DNA of 5,263 nucleotides from Tagaea sp. (lineage in GTDB: Bacteria > Pseudomonadota > Alphaproteobacteria > CACIAM-22H2). Positions 1-5,263 of this stretch are shown in pieces. Below the pieces are notes generated by a model, which was not told where the DNA came from, did no database searches, and worked only from the letters and a program-made list of their open reading frames with translations. The stretch lies in NCBI GenBank assembly GCA_023653245.1, contig JAMNXK010000201.1:1-5263 (forward strand), in the 5' to 3' direction. Both the position numbers and the translations under genes were made by a program. Each line of letters begins with the position of its first letter. Position 1 is the first letter of the stretch.

Positions 1-430
1 CGTTCAGCGCCAGCACCACCTCGCGCACGCGGCCGCCCGCGCTGCGTTCGACCAACGACGCGACGTTGAGATCGCCGGGCCCGCGCCCGTCGAGTGCTGA
101 GAGCGTACCGCCGAGCACGTGATAGACGCCCTTGAAGCCGCCGGTGCGCTCGATCGCCCAAAGATCGGCCACATCCTCGACCACGCAGACGAGACCGCGG
201 TCGCGCTTGTCGTCGGCGCAGACCGAGCACGGGTCGCGCGTGTCGAGATTGCCGCACACCGAACAGGTCTTGACCGCTTCGGACGCGGCGGTGAGCGCGT
301 CGATCAGCGGCAGCAGCGTCGCTTCGCGCTTCTTCAACAGCTGCAACGCCGCGCGCCGCGCCGAGCGCGGCCCGAGGCCGGGCAGCTTGGCGAGCAGACG
401 CACCAGCGTGTCGATTTCCAGACCGTTCAT
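1..430 (-). CDS. recR: Recombination mediator protein RecR (3' end outside window)
   Basis: RecR works with RecO and RecF in the cytoplasm to load RecA onto SSB-coated single-stranded DNA at gaps during recombinational repair. The 143 visible codons give, in order: an N-terminal helix-hairpin-helix region with [17 protein letters not shown] (residues 13-29); a four-cysteine zinc finger, CSVC at 56-59 and CSVC at 68-71; and the start of the Toprim domain, [14 protein letters not shown] (81-94) followed by [20 protein letters not shown] (103-122). RecR is usually about 200 residues, so roughly the last 55-60 lie beyond the left edge. The ATG at 428-430 is the only plausible start, because the codons just upstream contain none. 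Its Shine-Dalgarno AAGGAG sits 13 bases away, which is long. It is the last visible gene of the leftward dnaX-ybaB-recR group, 153 bases after ybaB. Identity is essentially certain. Confidence 0.97.
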   Translation of the reverse strand, partial: MNGLEIDTLVRLLAKLPGLGPRSARRAALQLLKKREATLLPLIDALTAASEAVKTCSVCGNLDTRDPCSVCADDKRDRGLVCVVEDVADLWAIERTGGFKGVYHVLGGTLSALDGRGPGDLNVASLVERSAGGRVREVVLALN

Positions 431-443
431 GATTCGCCCGGAA

Positions 444-449
444 CTCCTT
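444..449 (-). promoter_or_regulatory. Shine-Dalgarno of recR, unusually distant
   Basis: Read on the minus strand this is AAGGAG, a strong match to the anti-Shine-Dalgarno sequence. It lies 13 bases upstream of the recR ATG, more than the usual 5-10. No in-frame start codon lies between it and the ATG, so the ATG at 428-430 stands. Translation may be somewhat less efficient than the strength of the motif suggests; that is inference. Confidence 0.6.
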
Positions 450-472
450 GGTTTTCTAGCGGAGCCACTCTG

Positions 473-550
473 CCGGCCTCATGGTTCGACGGGCTCACCA
501 TGAGGCTTGAAATCAGGCCTCACCCTGAGCCTGTCGAAGGGCGAGGCCGG
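473..550. repeat. Paired palindromic REP-like element between ybaB and recR
   Basis: Two imperfect copies of a 29-base palindrome face each other. Arm 1 (477-505) has a perfect 9-base stem, CCTCATGGT with ACCATGAGG, around an 11-base loop (486-496). Arm 2 (518-546) has stem CCTCACCCT with AGGGCGAGG, with one A-C mismatch that becomes a G-U pair in minus-strand RNA, around an 11-base loop (527-537). The two loops are reverse complements at 10 of 11 positions. Aligned in inverse orientation, the arms match at 21 of 29 positions, and most differences sit in the stems, where pairing is kept. A short hairpin, TGAGGC (501-506) with GCCTCA (517-522), lies between them, and an outer pair, CCGGCCTC (473-480) with GAGGCCGG (543-550), closes the whole unit. 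The loop core GAGCCTGTCGAA resembles interspersed palindromes I know from Sphingomonas and Caulobacter relatives. No T-tract follows on either strand, so it does not look like a classical terminator. Confidence 0.8.
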
Positions 551-583
551 TCCAAGGTCGGTGCCGTCCACTCGCAATCCACT

Positions 584-907
584 TTAGAACGGCAGTTTGA
601 GCCCCGCCGGCAGATTGAGCCCGCCGGTCGCTTCGCGCATCTGCTCGGCCGCCGCGGCTTCGACCTTGCCTTTGGCGTCGGCCAAGGCGGCGACGATCAG
701 ATCCTCGAGCACTTCGACGTCGGCGGGCACGAGCAGCGAGGGGTCGATCTTCACGCGCGTGACGTCGCCCTTGCCCGTCGCCGTCACCTCGACCAGACCG
801 CCGCCCGAACGCCCGCCGACTTGGAGGCTCGCGAGCTTCTCCTGCATCTCGGCCATCTTGGTCTGCATCTGCTGGGCCTGCTTCATCAGCGCGCCGAGAT
901 TCTTCAT
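584..907 (-). CDS. ybaB: YbaB/EbfC family nucleoid-associated protein
   Basis: YbaB/EbfC proteins are small dimeric DNA-binding proteins associated with the nucleoid, often encoded between dnaX and recR. This one has 107 residues, the usual family length. It opens with MKNLGALMKQAQQMQTKM, an amphipathic helix rich in Met and Gln typical of the family (residues 1-28). A beta-sheet region follows, with GGLVEVTATGKGDVTRVKID (36-55), then DVEVLEDLIVAALADAKGKV (63-82), and a flexible Gly/Pro tail ending GLNLPAGLKLPF. The ATG overlaps the dnaX TGA in an ATGA junction, and a GAGGA Shine-Dalgarno (917-921) lies 9 bases upstream inside the dnaX tail, which fixes the start and implies translational coupling. 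The nearby RecR hints at a link to recombination or DNA maintenance, but its exact role is not evident from sequence. Confidence 0.96.
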   Translation of the reverse strand: MKNLGALMKQAQQMQTKMAEMQEKLASLQVGGRSGGGLVEVTATGKGDVTRVKIDPSLLVPADVEVLEDLIVAALADAKGKVEAAAAEQMREATGGLNLPAGLKLPF

Positions 908-2673
908 GCGAACGGGTCCTCGTCGGGTTCGAGATTGTCGGGGATCATGTAGGCCTCGTCGCCCTCGGGCGCGTCGCCCGCGTCGACGGGGGCGGGGGAA
1001 GGTGCCGCCAAGGGCTCGTCCACCCCGCGCACCGCGTCCACCGTGGCGCCGGGAAACGCCGCGAGCACGGCGGCGACGAACGGATCCTCGGTCGCCGCGC
1101 GCTTCTTGTCTTCGCGCGCGCGCGACGCTTGTTCGGCCAAAGTCGGTTCGGCTTGCGCGGCGCTTTCGAAGCTGACCAGCCACAGCCGCCCGGTCCATTC
1201 CTGCAAACGGGCGGCGATCTCGGTCGCGAAATTCTTGGGCAAGGAGGGGTTGGCGAGAAGCTTGACCTTGCCCGGCTCGAAGGCGATCGCGCGCGCCGAG
1301 TTGTAGAGCACGCCGTAGAGTCTTCCTTCGCGCTTCTCCTCGAACAACGCCACGAGCTCGGCGAAGGTCGCGGGATTCGCACCCGGCTCGGGTGCGGCGA
1401 CGGCGCGGGGCGACAGATTGCTCGCGACGACCGTGGCCGTGGCCAACGCCGCGCGCGCGCCACCGCCCCCGCCGCCGCCGCCATTCGGCCGGCCGGCGGG
1501 CGCGTCGCCCGCTTTGGTCAGGCGATCGACCAGATCGGCGGGCGACGGCAGATTGGCCGCGTAGGCGAGCCGCACGATCAGCATTTCCAGCGCGGCGAAA
1601 GGCTGCGGCGCGGTCTGGACCTCGCTCAAGCCCTTGAGCAGCACCTGCCAGGCGCGCGCGAGCACGGGCACGCCCAGACCTTTGGCCATGGCGAGCCCGC
1701 GCACGCGCTCGGTCTCCGGCAGACCCGATTCCAGCGCGAGGTCGGGCGCCACTTTGAAACGCGTGAGCGTATGCGCGATCTCCAGCAGATCCTGGACGAC
1801 GACGACCGGCTCGGCGCCGCGCGCGTAGAGATCGCCCACGCGCGAAAGCGCCGCGGGCGTGTCGCCCTTCATGATCTCTTCGAACAGGTCGAAGCCTTGC
1901 GCGCGATCGGCGAGGCCGAGCAGCGCGCGCACCTGGTCTTCGCCGACCTCGCCCTCGACGGCGGCGAGCGCGCGGTCGAGCAGCGACAGCCCGTCGCGCG
2001 CCGATCCGTCGGCCGCGCGCGCCAGCAGCGCCGCCGCCCCCTGGGCGATCCGGCGGTTCTCCTTCTCGGCGATGCCGGTCAGGTGCTTGGCGAGCGTGGC
2101 CTGATCGAAGCGGCGCAGATCGAAGCGCTGGCAGCGCGACAGCACCGTCACCGGCACTTTGCGGATCTCGGTCGTGGCGAACACGAATTTCGCGTGCGCG
2201 GGCGGCTCCTCCAGCGTCTTCAACAGCGCGTTCCACGCGCTGTTGGAGAGCATGTGGACCTCGTCCACGATGTAGACCTTGTAGCGCGCCGAGACCGGAC
2301 GGTAGCGCACCGCCTCGATCAGCTCGCGGATGTTCTGGACCGAATTGTTCGACGCCGCGTCGATCTCGATCACGTCCAGATGCTTGTCCTCGGCGATGGC
2401 CACGCAATGCTCGCACACGCCGCAGGGATCGATGGTCGGGCCGCCCTTGCCGTCGGGCCCGACGCAGTTGAGCGCGCGCGCGACGATGCGCGCGGTCGTG
2501 GTCTTGCCCACGCCGCGCACGCCGGTCAGCACGAAAGCGTGGTGGATGCGGCCCGTGTCGATCGCGTTGGCGAGCGTGCGGACCAGGGCTTCCTGGCCCA
2601 CCAGATCCGATAGGCGGGCGGGCCGGTATTTCCGGGCCAGCACCTGGTATTGGGCGGTCTCGGATTCGGCCAT
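904..2673 (-). CDS. dnaX: DNA polymerase III subunit tau (DnaX), clamp-loader ATPase
   Basis: DnaX forms the ATP-driven core of the clamp loader, which opens the beta clamp and ties the polymerase to the replisome. The 589 residues show an AAA+ module: Walker A GVRGVGKTT (51-59, Lys57); a zinc site of Cys70, Cys84, Cys87 and Cys90; Walker B VYIVDEVHML (133-142); the SRC motif TVLSRCQRF (176-184); and GSARDGLSLLDRA (223-235), which matches the sensor-2 region. A collar domain follows to about residue 375. Then come a flexible linker with eight glycines in a row (398-405), a tau-type domain (about 435-505) and a C-terminal segment DPFVAAVLAAFPGATVDAV (530-548), the region expected to contact the polymerase alpha subunit. 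No A-AAA-AAG slippery site is visible, so a gamma form by the E. coli frameshift is not supported. The start begins the conserved YQVLARKYRP stretch. Its Shine-Dalgarno is weak (CCGAG, 4 bases upstream). The gene starts 27 bases after the SRP RNA. Confidence 0.98.
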   Translation of the reverse strand: MAESETAQYQVLARKYRPARLSDLVGQEALVRTLANAIDTGRIHHAFVLTGVRGVGKTTTARIVARALNCVGPDGKGGPTIDPCGVCEHCVAIAEDKHLDVIEIDAASNNSVQNIRELIEAVRYRPVSARYKVYIVDEVHMLSNSAWNALLKTLEEPPAHAKFVFATTEIRKVPVTVLSRCQRFDLRRFDQATLAKHLTGIAEKENRRIAQGAAALLARAADGSARDGLSLLDRALAAVEGEVGEDQVRALLGLADRAQGFDLFEEIMKGDTPAALSRVGDLYARGAEPVVVVQDLLEIAHTLTRFKVAPDLALESGLPETERVRGLAMAKGLGVPVLARAWQVLLKGLSEVQTAPQPFAALEMLIVRLAYAANLPSPADLVDRLTKAGDAPAGRPNGGGGGGGGARAALATATVVASNLSPRAVAAPEPGANPATFAELVALFEEKREGRLYGVLYNSARAIAFEPGKVKLLANPSLPKNFATEIAARLQEWTGRLWLVSFESAAQAEPTLAEQASRAREDKKRAATEDPFVAAVLAAFPGATVDAVRGVDEPLAAPSPAPVDAGDAPEGDEAYMIPDNLEPDEDPFA

Positions 2674-2700
2674 GCGCTCGGTAATCGGACAAATGAGGGT

Positions 2701-2796
2701 GGGAGGCTGGACGTCGACCCGGGCGGAGACTCGTTACGGCTGCTTCCTTCCGGACCTGACCGGGTTGGCGAGGCGCTCGTCCGCCGCCAACCTCCC
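2701..2796 (-). ncRNA. ffs: Small signal recognition particle RNA (4.5S RNA)
   Basis: This RNA binds Ffh to form the SRP, which brings ribosomes making inner-membrane proteins to FtsY and the Sec translocon. The minus strand at 2738-2761 carries the near-invariant Ffh-binding hairpin with core CCGGAAGGAAGCAGCC, including the GGAA tetraloop. The ends pair as GGGAGGTTGG (2787-2796) with CCAGCCTCCC (2701-2710), ten pairs including one G-U. Inside, GGCGGA pairs with TCCGCC and CTCG with CGAG, giving the usual single long hairpin of about 96 bases, the Gram-negative small form without an Alu domain. The exact ends are estimated from the closing stem and could be off by a few bases. A TATATA -10 box lies just upstream. 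dnaX begins 27 bases downstream with no visible terminator. Confidence 0.95.
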
Positions 2797-2802
2797 GGGG
2801 GT

Positions 2803-2808
2803 TATATA
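2803..2808 (-). promoter_or_regulatory. Probable -10 box of the ffs promoter
   Basis: The minus strand reads TATATA here, 6 bases before the first base of the SRP RNA closing stem (2796), which is a normal distance to a start site. It is an AT island in very GC-rich sequence, and the discriminator after it (AACCCC) is GC-rich, as is common for stable-RNA promoters. No good -35 hexamer is seen at 16-18 bases; the best is a poor TGGCGG at 2826-2831. Five-base runs G5 (2797-2801) and C5 (from 2815) flank the box as an inverted repeat, which may be chance. Confidence 0.6.
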
Positions 2809-2902
2809 GCCGGTCCCCCCGCCTACCGCCAGACTCCCGCTTGCAATCCGGACGGTCCCGCACCATCTGCACAAGGCCTTGATCTAAAGGGGGTATCCGG
2901 AG

Positions 2903-3880
2903 ATGGGCGATATCGTTTGGCTGGTCTTGGGTTTAGCCGTGCTGGTGGCCGGGGGCGAATTGCTGGTGCGCGGCAGCGTGGCGGTCGCCGAGCGCCTGGG
3001 CGTGTCGCCGCTGATGATCGGGTTGACGCTGGTGGGCTTCGGCACCTCGACGCCCGAACTCGTGACCAGCGTGCAAGCCGCGTTGATCGGCTCGCCCGGG
3101 ATCGCGGTCGGCAATATCGTGGGCTCGAACATCGCCAACATCCTGTTGATCCTCGGCCTGTCGGCGATGCTCGCCCCCGTCGCGGTGACGACGCTCGCCT
3201 TGAAACGCGACGGCACGTTCGTGGTGTTCACGGCGCTGCTGGTGGTTCTGCTGCCTTTCGTGGGCGCGCTCGACCGCGCGGCCGGCGCCGTGTTCGTAGC
3301 ACTGCTCGCAGCCTATCTCGTCTACGCCTATCGCCAGGAGAAAGCCGGCGCACCCGCCGGCCACACGGCCGCGTTCGACAAGGGCGAGGCGCTGGAAGAA
3401 GCCCTGCCCCATCGCGGCAAGGGGGCGGCGCTCGCCATCGCCCAGTCCCTGGGCATCGCTGTGGCGGGGCTCGCCCTGGTCGTGGTCGGCGGCAAGGTGC
3501 TGGTCGATGCGGCCGTGGGGCTGGCGCGCGGCTGGGGCATTTCGGAGACGGTGATCGGGCTGACCATCGTCGCGGTCGGCACGTCCATGCCCGAACTCGT
3601 CACCTCGATCATGGCGGCGTTGCGCAAGCAATCGGATCTGGCGCTGGGCAACGTGCTCGGCTCGAACATCTACAACGTCCTCGGGATCGGCGGGCTGACG
3701 GGGCTGATCTCGCCGACCGCGATTCCCGTCGAAATCGCGCGGTTCGACGCGCCGGTGATGCTCGCGGTATCGGTGCTGCTGATGGTCTTCGCCTGGACCG
3801 GCTTCCGGATCGGCCGGCGCGAAGGGGCGGCGCTGGTCACGTGCTACGGCGCCTATATCTGGATCATTTGGCCCGCGTGA
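2903..3880 (+). CDS. Calcium/sodium antiporter, CaCA family (YrbG-like)
   Basis: An inner-membrane cation exchanger of the Ca2+/cation antiporter family, expected to move Ca2+ against Na+ or possibly another monovalent ion. The 325 residues show the two inverted alpha-repeats that build the ion sites: GFGTSTPEL (45-53) with GNIVGSNIANI (70-80), and AVGTSMPEL (224-232) with GNVLGSNIYNV (249-259). Glu52 and Glu231 are the likely central ion-binding acids, with Thr48/Ser49 and Thr227/Ser228 beside them. About ten hydrophobic segments are visible, split by one hydrophilic loop (about 144-173) that is short, as in prokaryotic members and unlike the long regulatory loop of animal NCX. The ATG is preceded by AAAGGGGG (2886-2893) at 9 bases. 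The gene diverges from ffs, and nudC follows after 26 bases, probably in the same transcript. The family is certain; the physiological ion is not shown by sequence. Confidence 0.94.
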   Translation: MGDIVWLVLGLAVLVAGGELLVRGSVAVAERLGVSPLMIGLTLVGFGTSTPELVTSVQAALIGSPGIAVGNIVGSNIANILLILGLSAMLAPVAVTTLALKRDGTFVVFTALLVVLLPFVGALDRAAGAVFVALLAAYLVYAYRQEKAGAPAGHTAAFDKGEALEEALPHRGKGAALAIAQSLGIAVAGLALVVVGGKVLVDAAVGLARGWGISETVIGLTIVAVGTSMPELVTSIMAALRKQSDLALGNVLGSNIYNVLGIGGLTGLISPTAIPVEIARFDAPVMLAVSVLLMVFAWTGFRIGRREGAALVTCYGAYIWIIWPA

Positions 3881-3906
3881 GGTTCCCGCGCTAAGGTCGG
3901 CGCCGG

Positions 3907-4809
3907 ATGGAACGCCCGAACTTCTACGCCAATCTGCCGCTCGATCGCATGTCGGAGCGCCGCCGCGACGAAGGCTTCGTCGCCGAACGACTGAACCACG
4001 CGGCCGCGCGCCTGGTGCCGGTGTGGCGCACGCGCAATCTCGTGCGCGCGGGCGAGGCCCCCGGCGCCGTGTGGCTCGAAGCGCGGTCCTGGGCCCATGT
4101 CGGGGGCGCGCGCGTTTATCTGGGCGAATGGGACGGCACGCCCTATTTCGCGCTCGATCTCAGCCATGTCGAGGAACCCGACCTGCCCGCGCACGCGCCC
4201 GAGGGCGAGTACGTGGATCTGCGCGGCGTCGGCGCCGCGATGGATCGCGCGGAGAGCGGCCTGCTGGCGCTGGCGCGCGGACTTTCCTGGTGGCACGCCC
4301 GCAACCGGTTTTGCGGCGTGTGCGGATCGCCCACCGCCAGCGAGGCGGGCGGGCACGTGCTCAGATGCACGAGCGCGGCTTGCGCGACCGAGCATTTCCC
4401 GCGCACCGATCCGGCGGTGATCATGCTGATCGTGCGCGGCGACGAATGCCTGCTCGGGCGCAACAAGCGCTTTCCGTTGCCGATGTATTCGACGCTCGCG
4501 GGCTTCGTCGAGCCGGGCGAGAGCCTGGAGGAATGCGTGCGCCGCGAAACCTTCGAGGAAGCGGGCATCCGCGTCGGCCGGGTCGAGTATCGCTCGTCCC
4601 AGCCTTGGCCCTTCCCGGCCTCGATCATGCTCGGGTTCCGGGGCGAGGCGCTCAACGCCGACATCGTCAAGGACGACGACGAATTGCTCGACGTGATGTG
4701 GGCGAGCCGCGACTTCCTGCGCCGGTCCCACGATCCCGAGAAATTCCGTCTGCCGCGCGTCGATTCGATCGCGCGCCGCCTGATCGAGGAATGGATCGAT
4801 GCCGGTTGA
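3907..4809 (+). CDS. nudC: NAD(+)/NADH diphosphatase NudC, Nudix hydrolase
   Basis: NudC hydrolyses NADH/NAD+ to NMN(H) and AMP, and in E. coli also removes NAD caps from RNA 5' ends. The 300 residues show an N-terminal NudC domain (about 1-130), then a zinc ribbon of Cys136, Cys139, Cys154 and Cys159 followed by HFPRTDPAVIMLI. Next is a Nudix box at 199-221 (G199, E205, R213-E214, E217-E218, G220). After it comes SQPWPFPAS (231-239), the NudC signature that separates this group from other Nudix enzymes. Two details differ from E. coli: the second zinc knuckle is C-x4-C rather than C-x2-C, and the normally hydrophobic residue after 'RE' in the Nudix box is Thr215. All catalytic acids are present, so an active enzyme is expected. 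AAGG (3893-3896) lies 10 bases before the ATG. The gene sits 26 bases after the antiporter and overlaps the next gene by 11 bases. Confidence 0.96.
   Translation: MERPNFYANLPLDRMSERRRDEGFVAERLNHAAARLVPVWRTRNLVRAGEAPGAVWLEARSWAHVGGARVYLGEWDGTPYFALDLSHVEEPDLPAHAPEGEYVDLRGVGAAMDRAESGLLALARGLSWWHARNRFCGVCGSPTASEAGGHVLRCTSAACATEHFPRTDPAVIMLIVRGDECLLGRNKRFPLPMYSTLAGFVEPGESLEECVRRETFEEAGIRVGRVEYRSSQPWPFPASIMLGFRGEALNADIVKDDDELLDVMWASRDFLRRSHDPEKFRLPRVDSIARRLIEEWIDAG
4786..4790 (+). promoter_or_regulatory. Shine-Dalgarno fixing the start of the TPR gene
   Basis: GAGGA lies inside the last codons of nudC, 8 bases before the ATG at 4799-4801. The other nearby ATG (4791-4793) is in a different frame and touches the motif, so the 4799 start is preferred. 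The arrangement suggests that translation of the TPR gene is coupled to that of nudC. Confidence 0.65.
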
Positions 4810-5263
4810 TCGGAACGGCTACGGCTTGAGCACGTCGGACGACGCCGCTGCCGCGTTCGACGACGGCGTCGAGAAGATACTGTCGGCGAACGTGGGCGCG
4901 GCCGAAGCGTTCGGGCGCGCGCTCGAAGCCGATCCCTTCTATGCGCCCGCGCATGCCGCCTTGGCCCGGCATCATCAGATGCACGCCAACCGCGCCGAAG
5001 CCAAAGCGGCACTGGCCGCCGCACGCGAGCATGCCGGGCGCTTCGCCGGTCGCGAAGCCGGGCTGACGAATTGCCTGGCGTTGGTGGTCGAGGGCAAGGC
5101 GGATTTGGCCCTGCCCGCGATCCACGCGCACATGCGCGACGTCCCGCGCGACGCGCTCGCTGTGTCGCCGTGCTGCGGGGTGTTCGGGCTGTACGGCTTC
5201 TCGGGGCTCGCCGGGCGCGACCGCGCTTTGCGGAACTATTTGGATTCGCTCGCTTCGGCCTTC
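4799..5263 (+). CDS. TPR repeat protein, TTC38-like (3' end outside window)
   Basis: The frame is open for all 155 codons to the right edge. The product is a soluble, alanine-rich helical protein with no signal peptide or membrane segment. The N-terminal stretch GYGLSTSDDAAAAFDDGVEK (7-26) resembles the start of the TTC38 family, in which a 'LSTTS..A...FD' segment precedes the repeats. A TPR-like helix pair follows, with AAEAFGRALEADPFYAPAHA (34-53) and ARHHQMHANRAEAKAALAAA (56-75). Then come REAGLTNCLALVVEGKADLA (85-104) and a stretch (about 117-150) matching the family's region where many repeats carry 'P.D..AL' and 'FGLYGFSG'. TPR proteins of this type act as scaffolds, but no function is known to me for bacterial TTC38-like members. 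TTC38 proteins run to roughly 450 residues, so about two thirds is probably missing here. The start overlaps the end of nudC by 11 bases. The TPR nature is fairly secure; the TTC38 link is from memory of family wording. Confidence 0.8.
   Translation, partial: MPVDRNGYGLSTSDDAAAAFDDGVEKILSANVGAAEAFGRALEADPFYAPAHAALARHHQMHANRAEAKAALAAAREHAGRFAGREAGLTNCLALVVEGKADLALPAIHAHMRDVPRDALAVSPCCGVFGLYGFSGLAGRDRALRNYLDSLASAF

Noticed and set aside
473..550. Rho-independent terminator between ybaB and recR
   Set aside because: The stems are strong, but no T-tract follows on either strand, and two facing copies of a shared palindrome fit a dispersed repeat better.
119..952. A 277-codon plus-strand frame over recR, the spacer and ybaB
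   Set aside because: It is antisense to two well-supported genes and crosses the palindromic repeat, with no recognisable domain.
1129..2613. A 494-codon open frame on the plus strand antisense to dnaX
   Set aside because: It mirrors dnaX codon structure and its product is rich in Arg, Gln, His and Asp with no recognisable motif. It has no ribosome site worth noting and is a typical GC-rich antisense shadow.
2841..2869. A possible plus-strand promoter for the antiporter (TTGCAA, 17 bases, CATCTG)
   Set aside because: The -35-like hexamer is fair, but the -10 matches TATAAT at only two of six positions, too weak to call.
584..2872. A 762-codon open frame on the minus strand that ends with the YbaB sequence
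   Set aside because: Only its last 107 codons are a real gene. The upstream part lies out of frame over dnaX and ffs, is an Arg/Gly/Ala-rich low-complexity translation, and is open only because stop codons are rare at this GC content.
2650..3894. A 414-codon plus-strand frame running through ffs and the antiporter gene
   Set aside because: It crosses the SRP RNA and then reads the antiporter out of frame. The product is Arg/Gly-rich with no domain, while the overlapping frame gives a clear CaCA protein.
3853..4731. A 292-codon minus-strand frame antisense to nudC
   Set aside because: NudC on the plus strand is unequivocal. This frame shows no motif and has the His/Arg/Ala composition of a shadow.

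Overview
The window is a GC-rich stretch of ordinary bacterial chromosome. GC-ended codons dominate, the proteins are rich in Ala, Arg and Gly, and NudC carries the 'HFPRTDPAVIML' wording. Together with the interspersed 'GAGCCTGTCGAA'-type palindromes this points to an alphaproteobacterium, perhaps Rhodospirillales-like. That placement is inference; there is no rRNA or other marker to fix it.

Layout. Two gene groups diverge from an intergenic region at about 2797-2902. Leftward (minus strand) run the small SRP RNA gene ffs (2701-2796), dnaX (904-2673), ybaB/ebfC (584-907) and recR (from 430, running off the left edge). dnaX and ybaB overlap by 4 bases (ATGA). ybaB and recR are separated by 153 bases, about half of it a paired palindromic REP-like repeat (473-550). 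Rightward (plus strand) run a YrbG-type Ca2+/Na+ antiporter (2903-3880), nudC (3907-4809) and a TPR protein resembling the TTC38 family (from 4799, running off the right edge). The last two overlap by 11 bases. The spacing suggests the three plus-strand genes are cotranscribed.

How the genes work together. The leftward group is a housekeeping block: SRP RNA for cotranslational membrane targeting, the tau subunit of the replicative clamp loader, a small nucleoid-associated protein, and the RecFOR-pathway recombination mediator RecR. The same order (SRP RNA, dnaX, ybaB-like, recR) is known in Bacillus (scr-dnaX-yaaK-recR), so it is an old arrangement. The rightward group has no obvious common pathway: ion exchange at the inner membrane, NAD(H)/NAD-capped RNA hydrolysis, and a TPR protein of unknown role.

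I found no convincing sign of an undescribed system, mobile element, CRISPR array or defence locus. The points most worth a second look are the covarying paired palindrome between ybaB and recR, the 27-base gap between ffs and dnaX with no visible terminator, an alternative 5' hairpin inside the SRP RNA, and the TTC38-like gene coupled to nudC. Two genes, recR and the TPR gene, are cut by the window edges.
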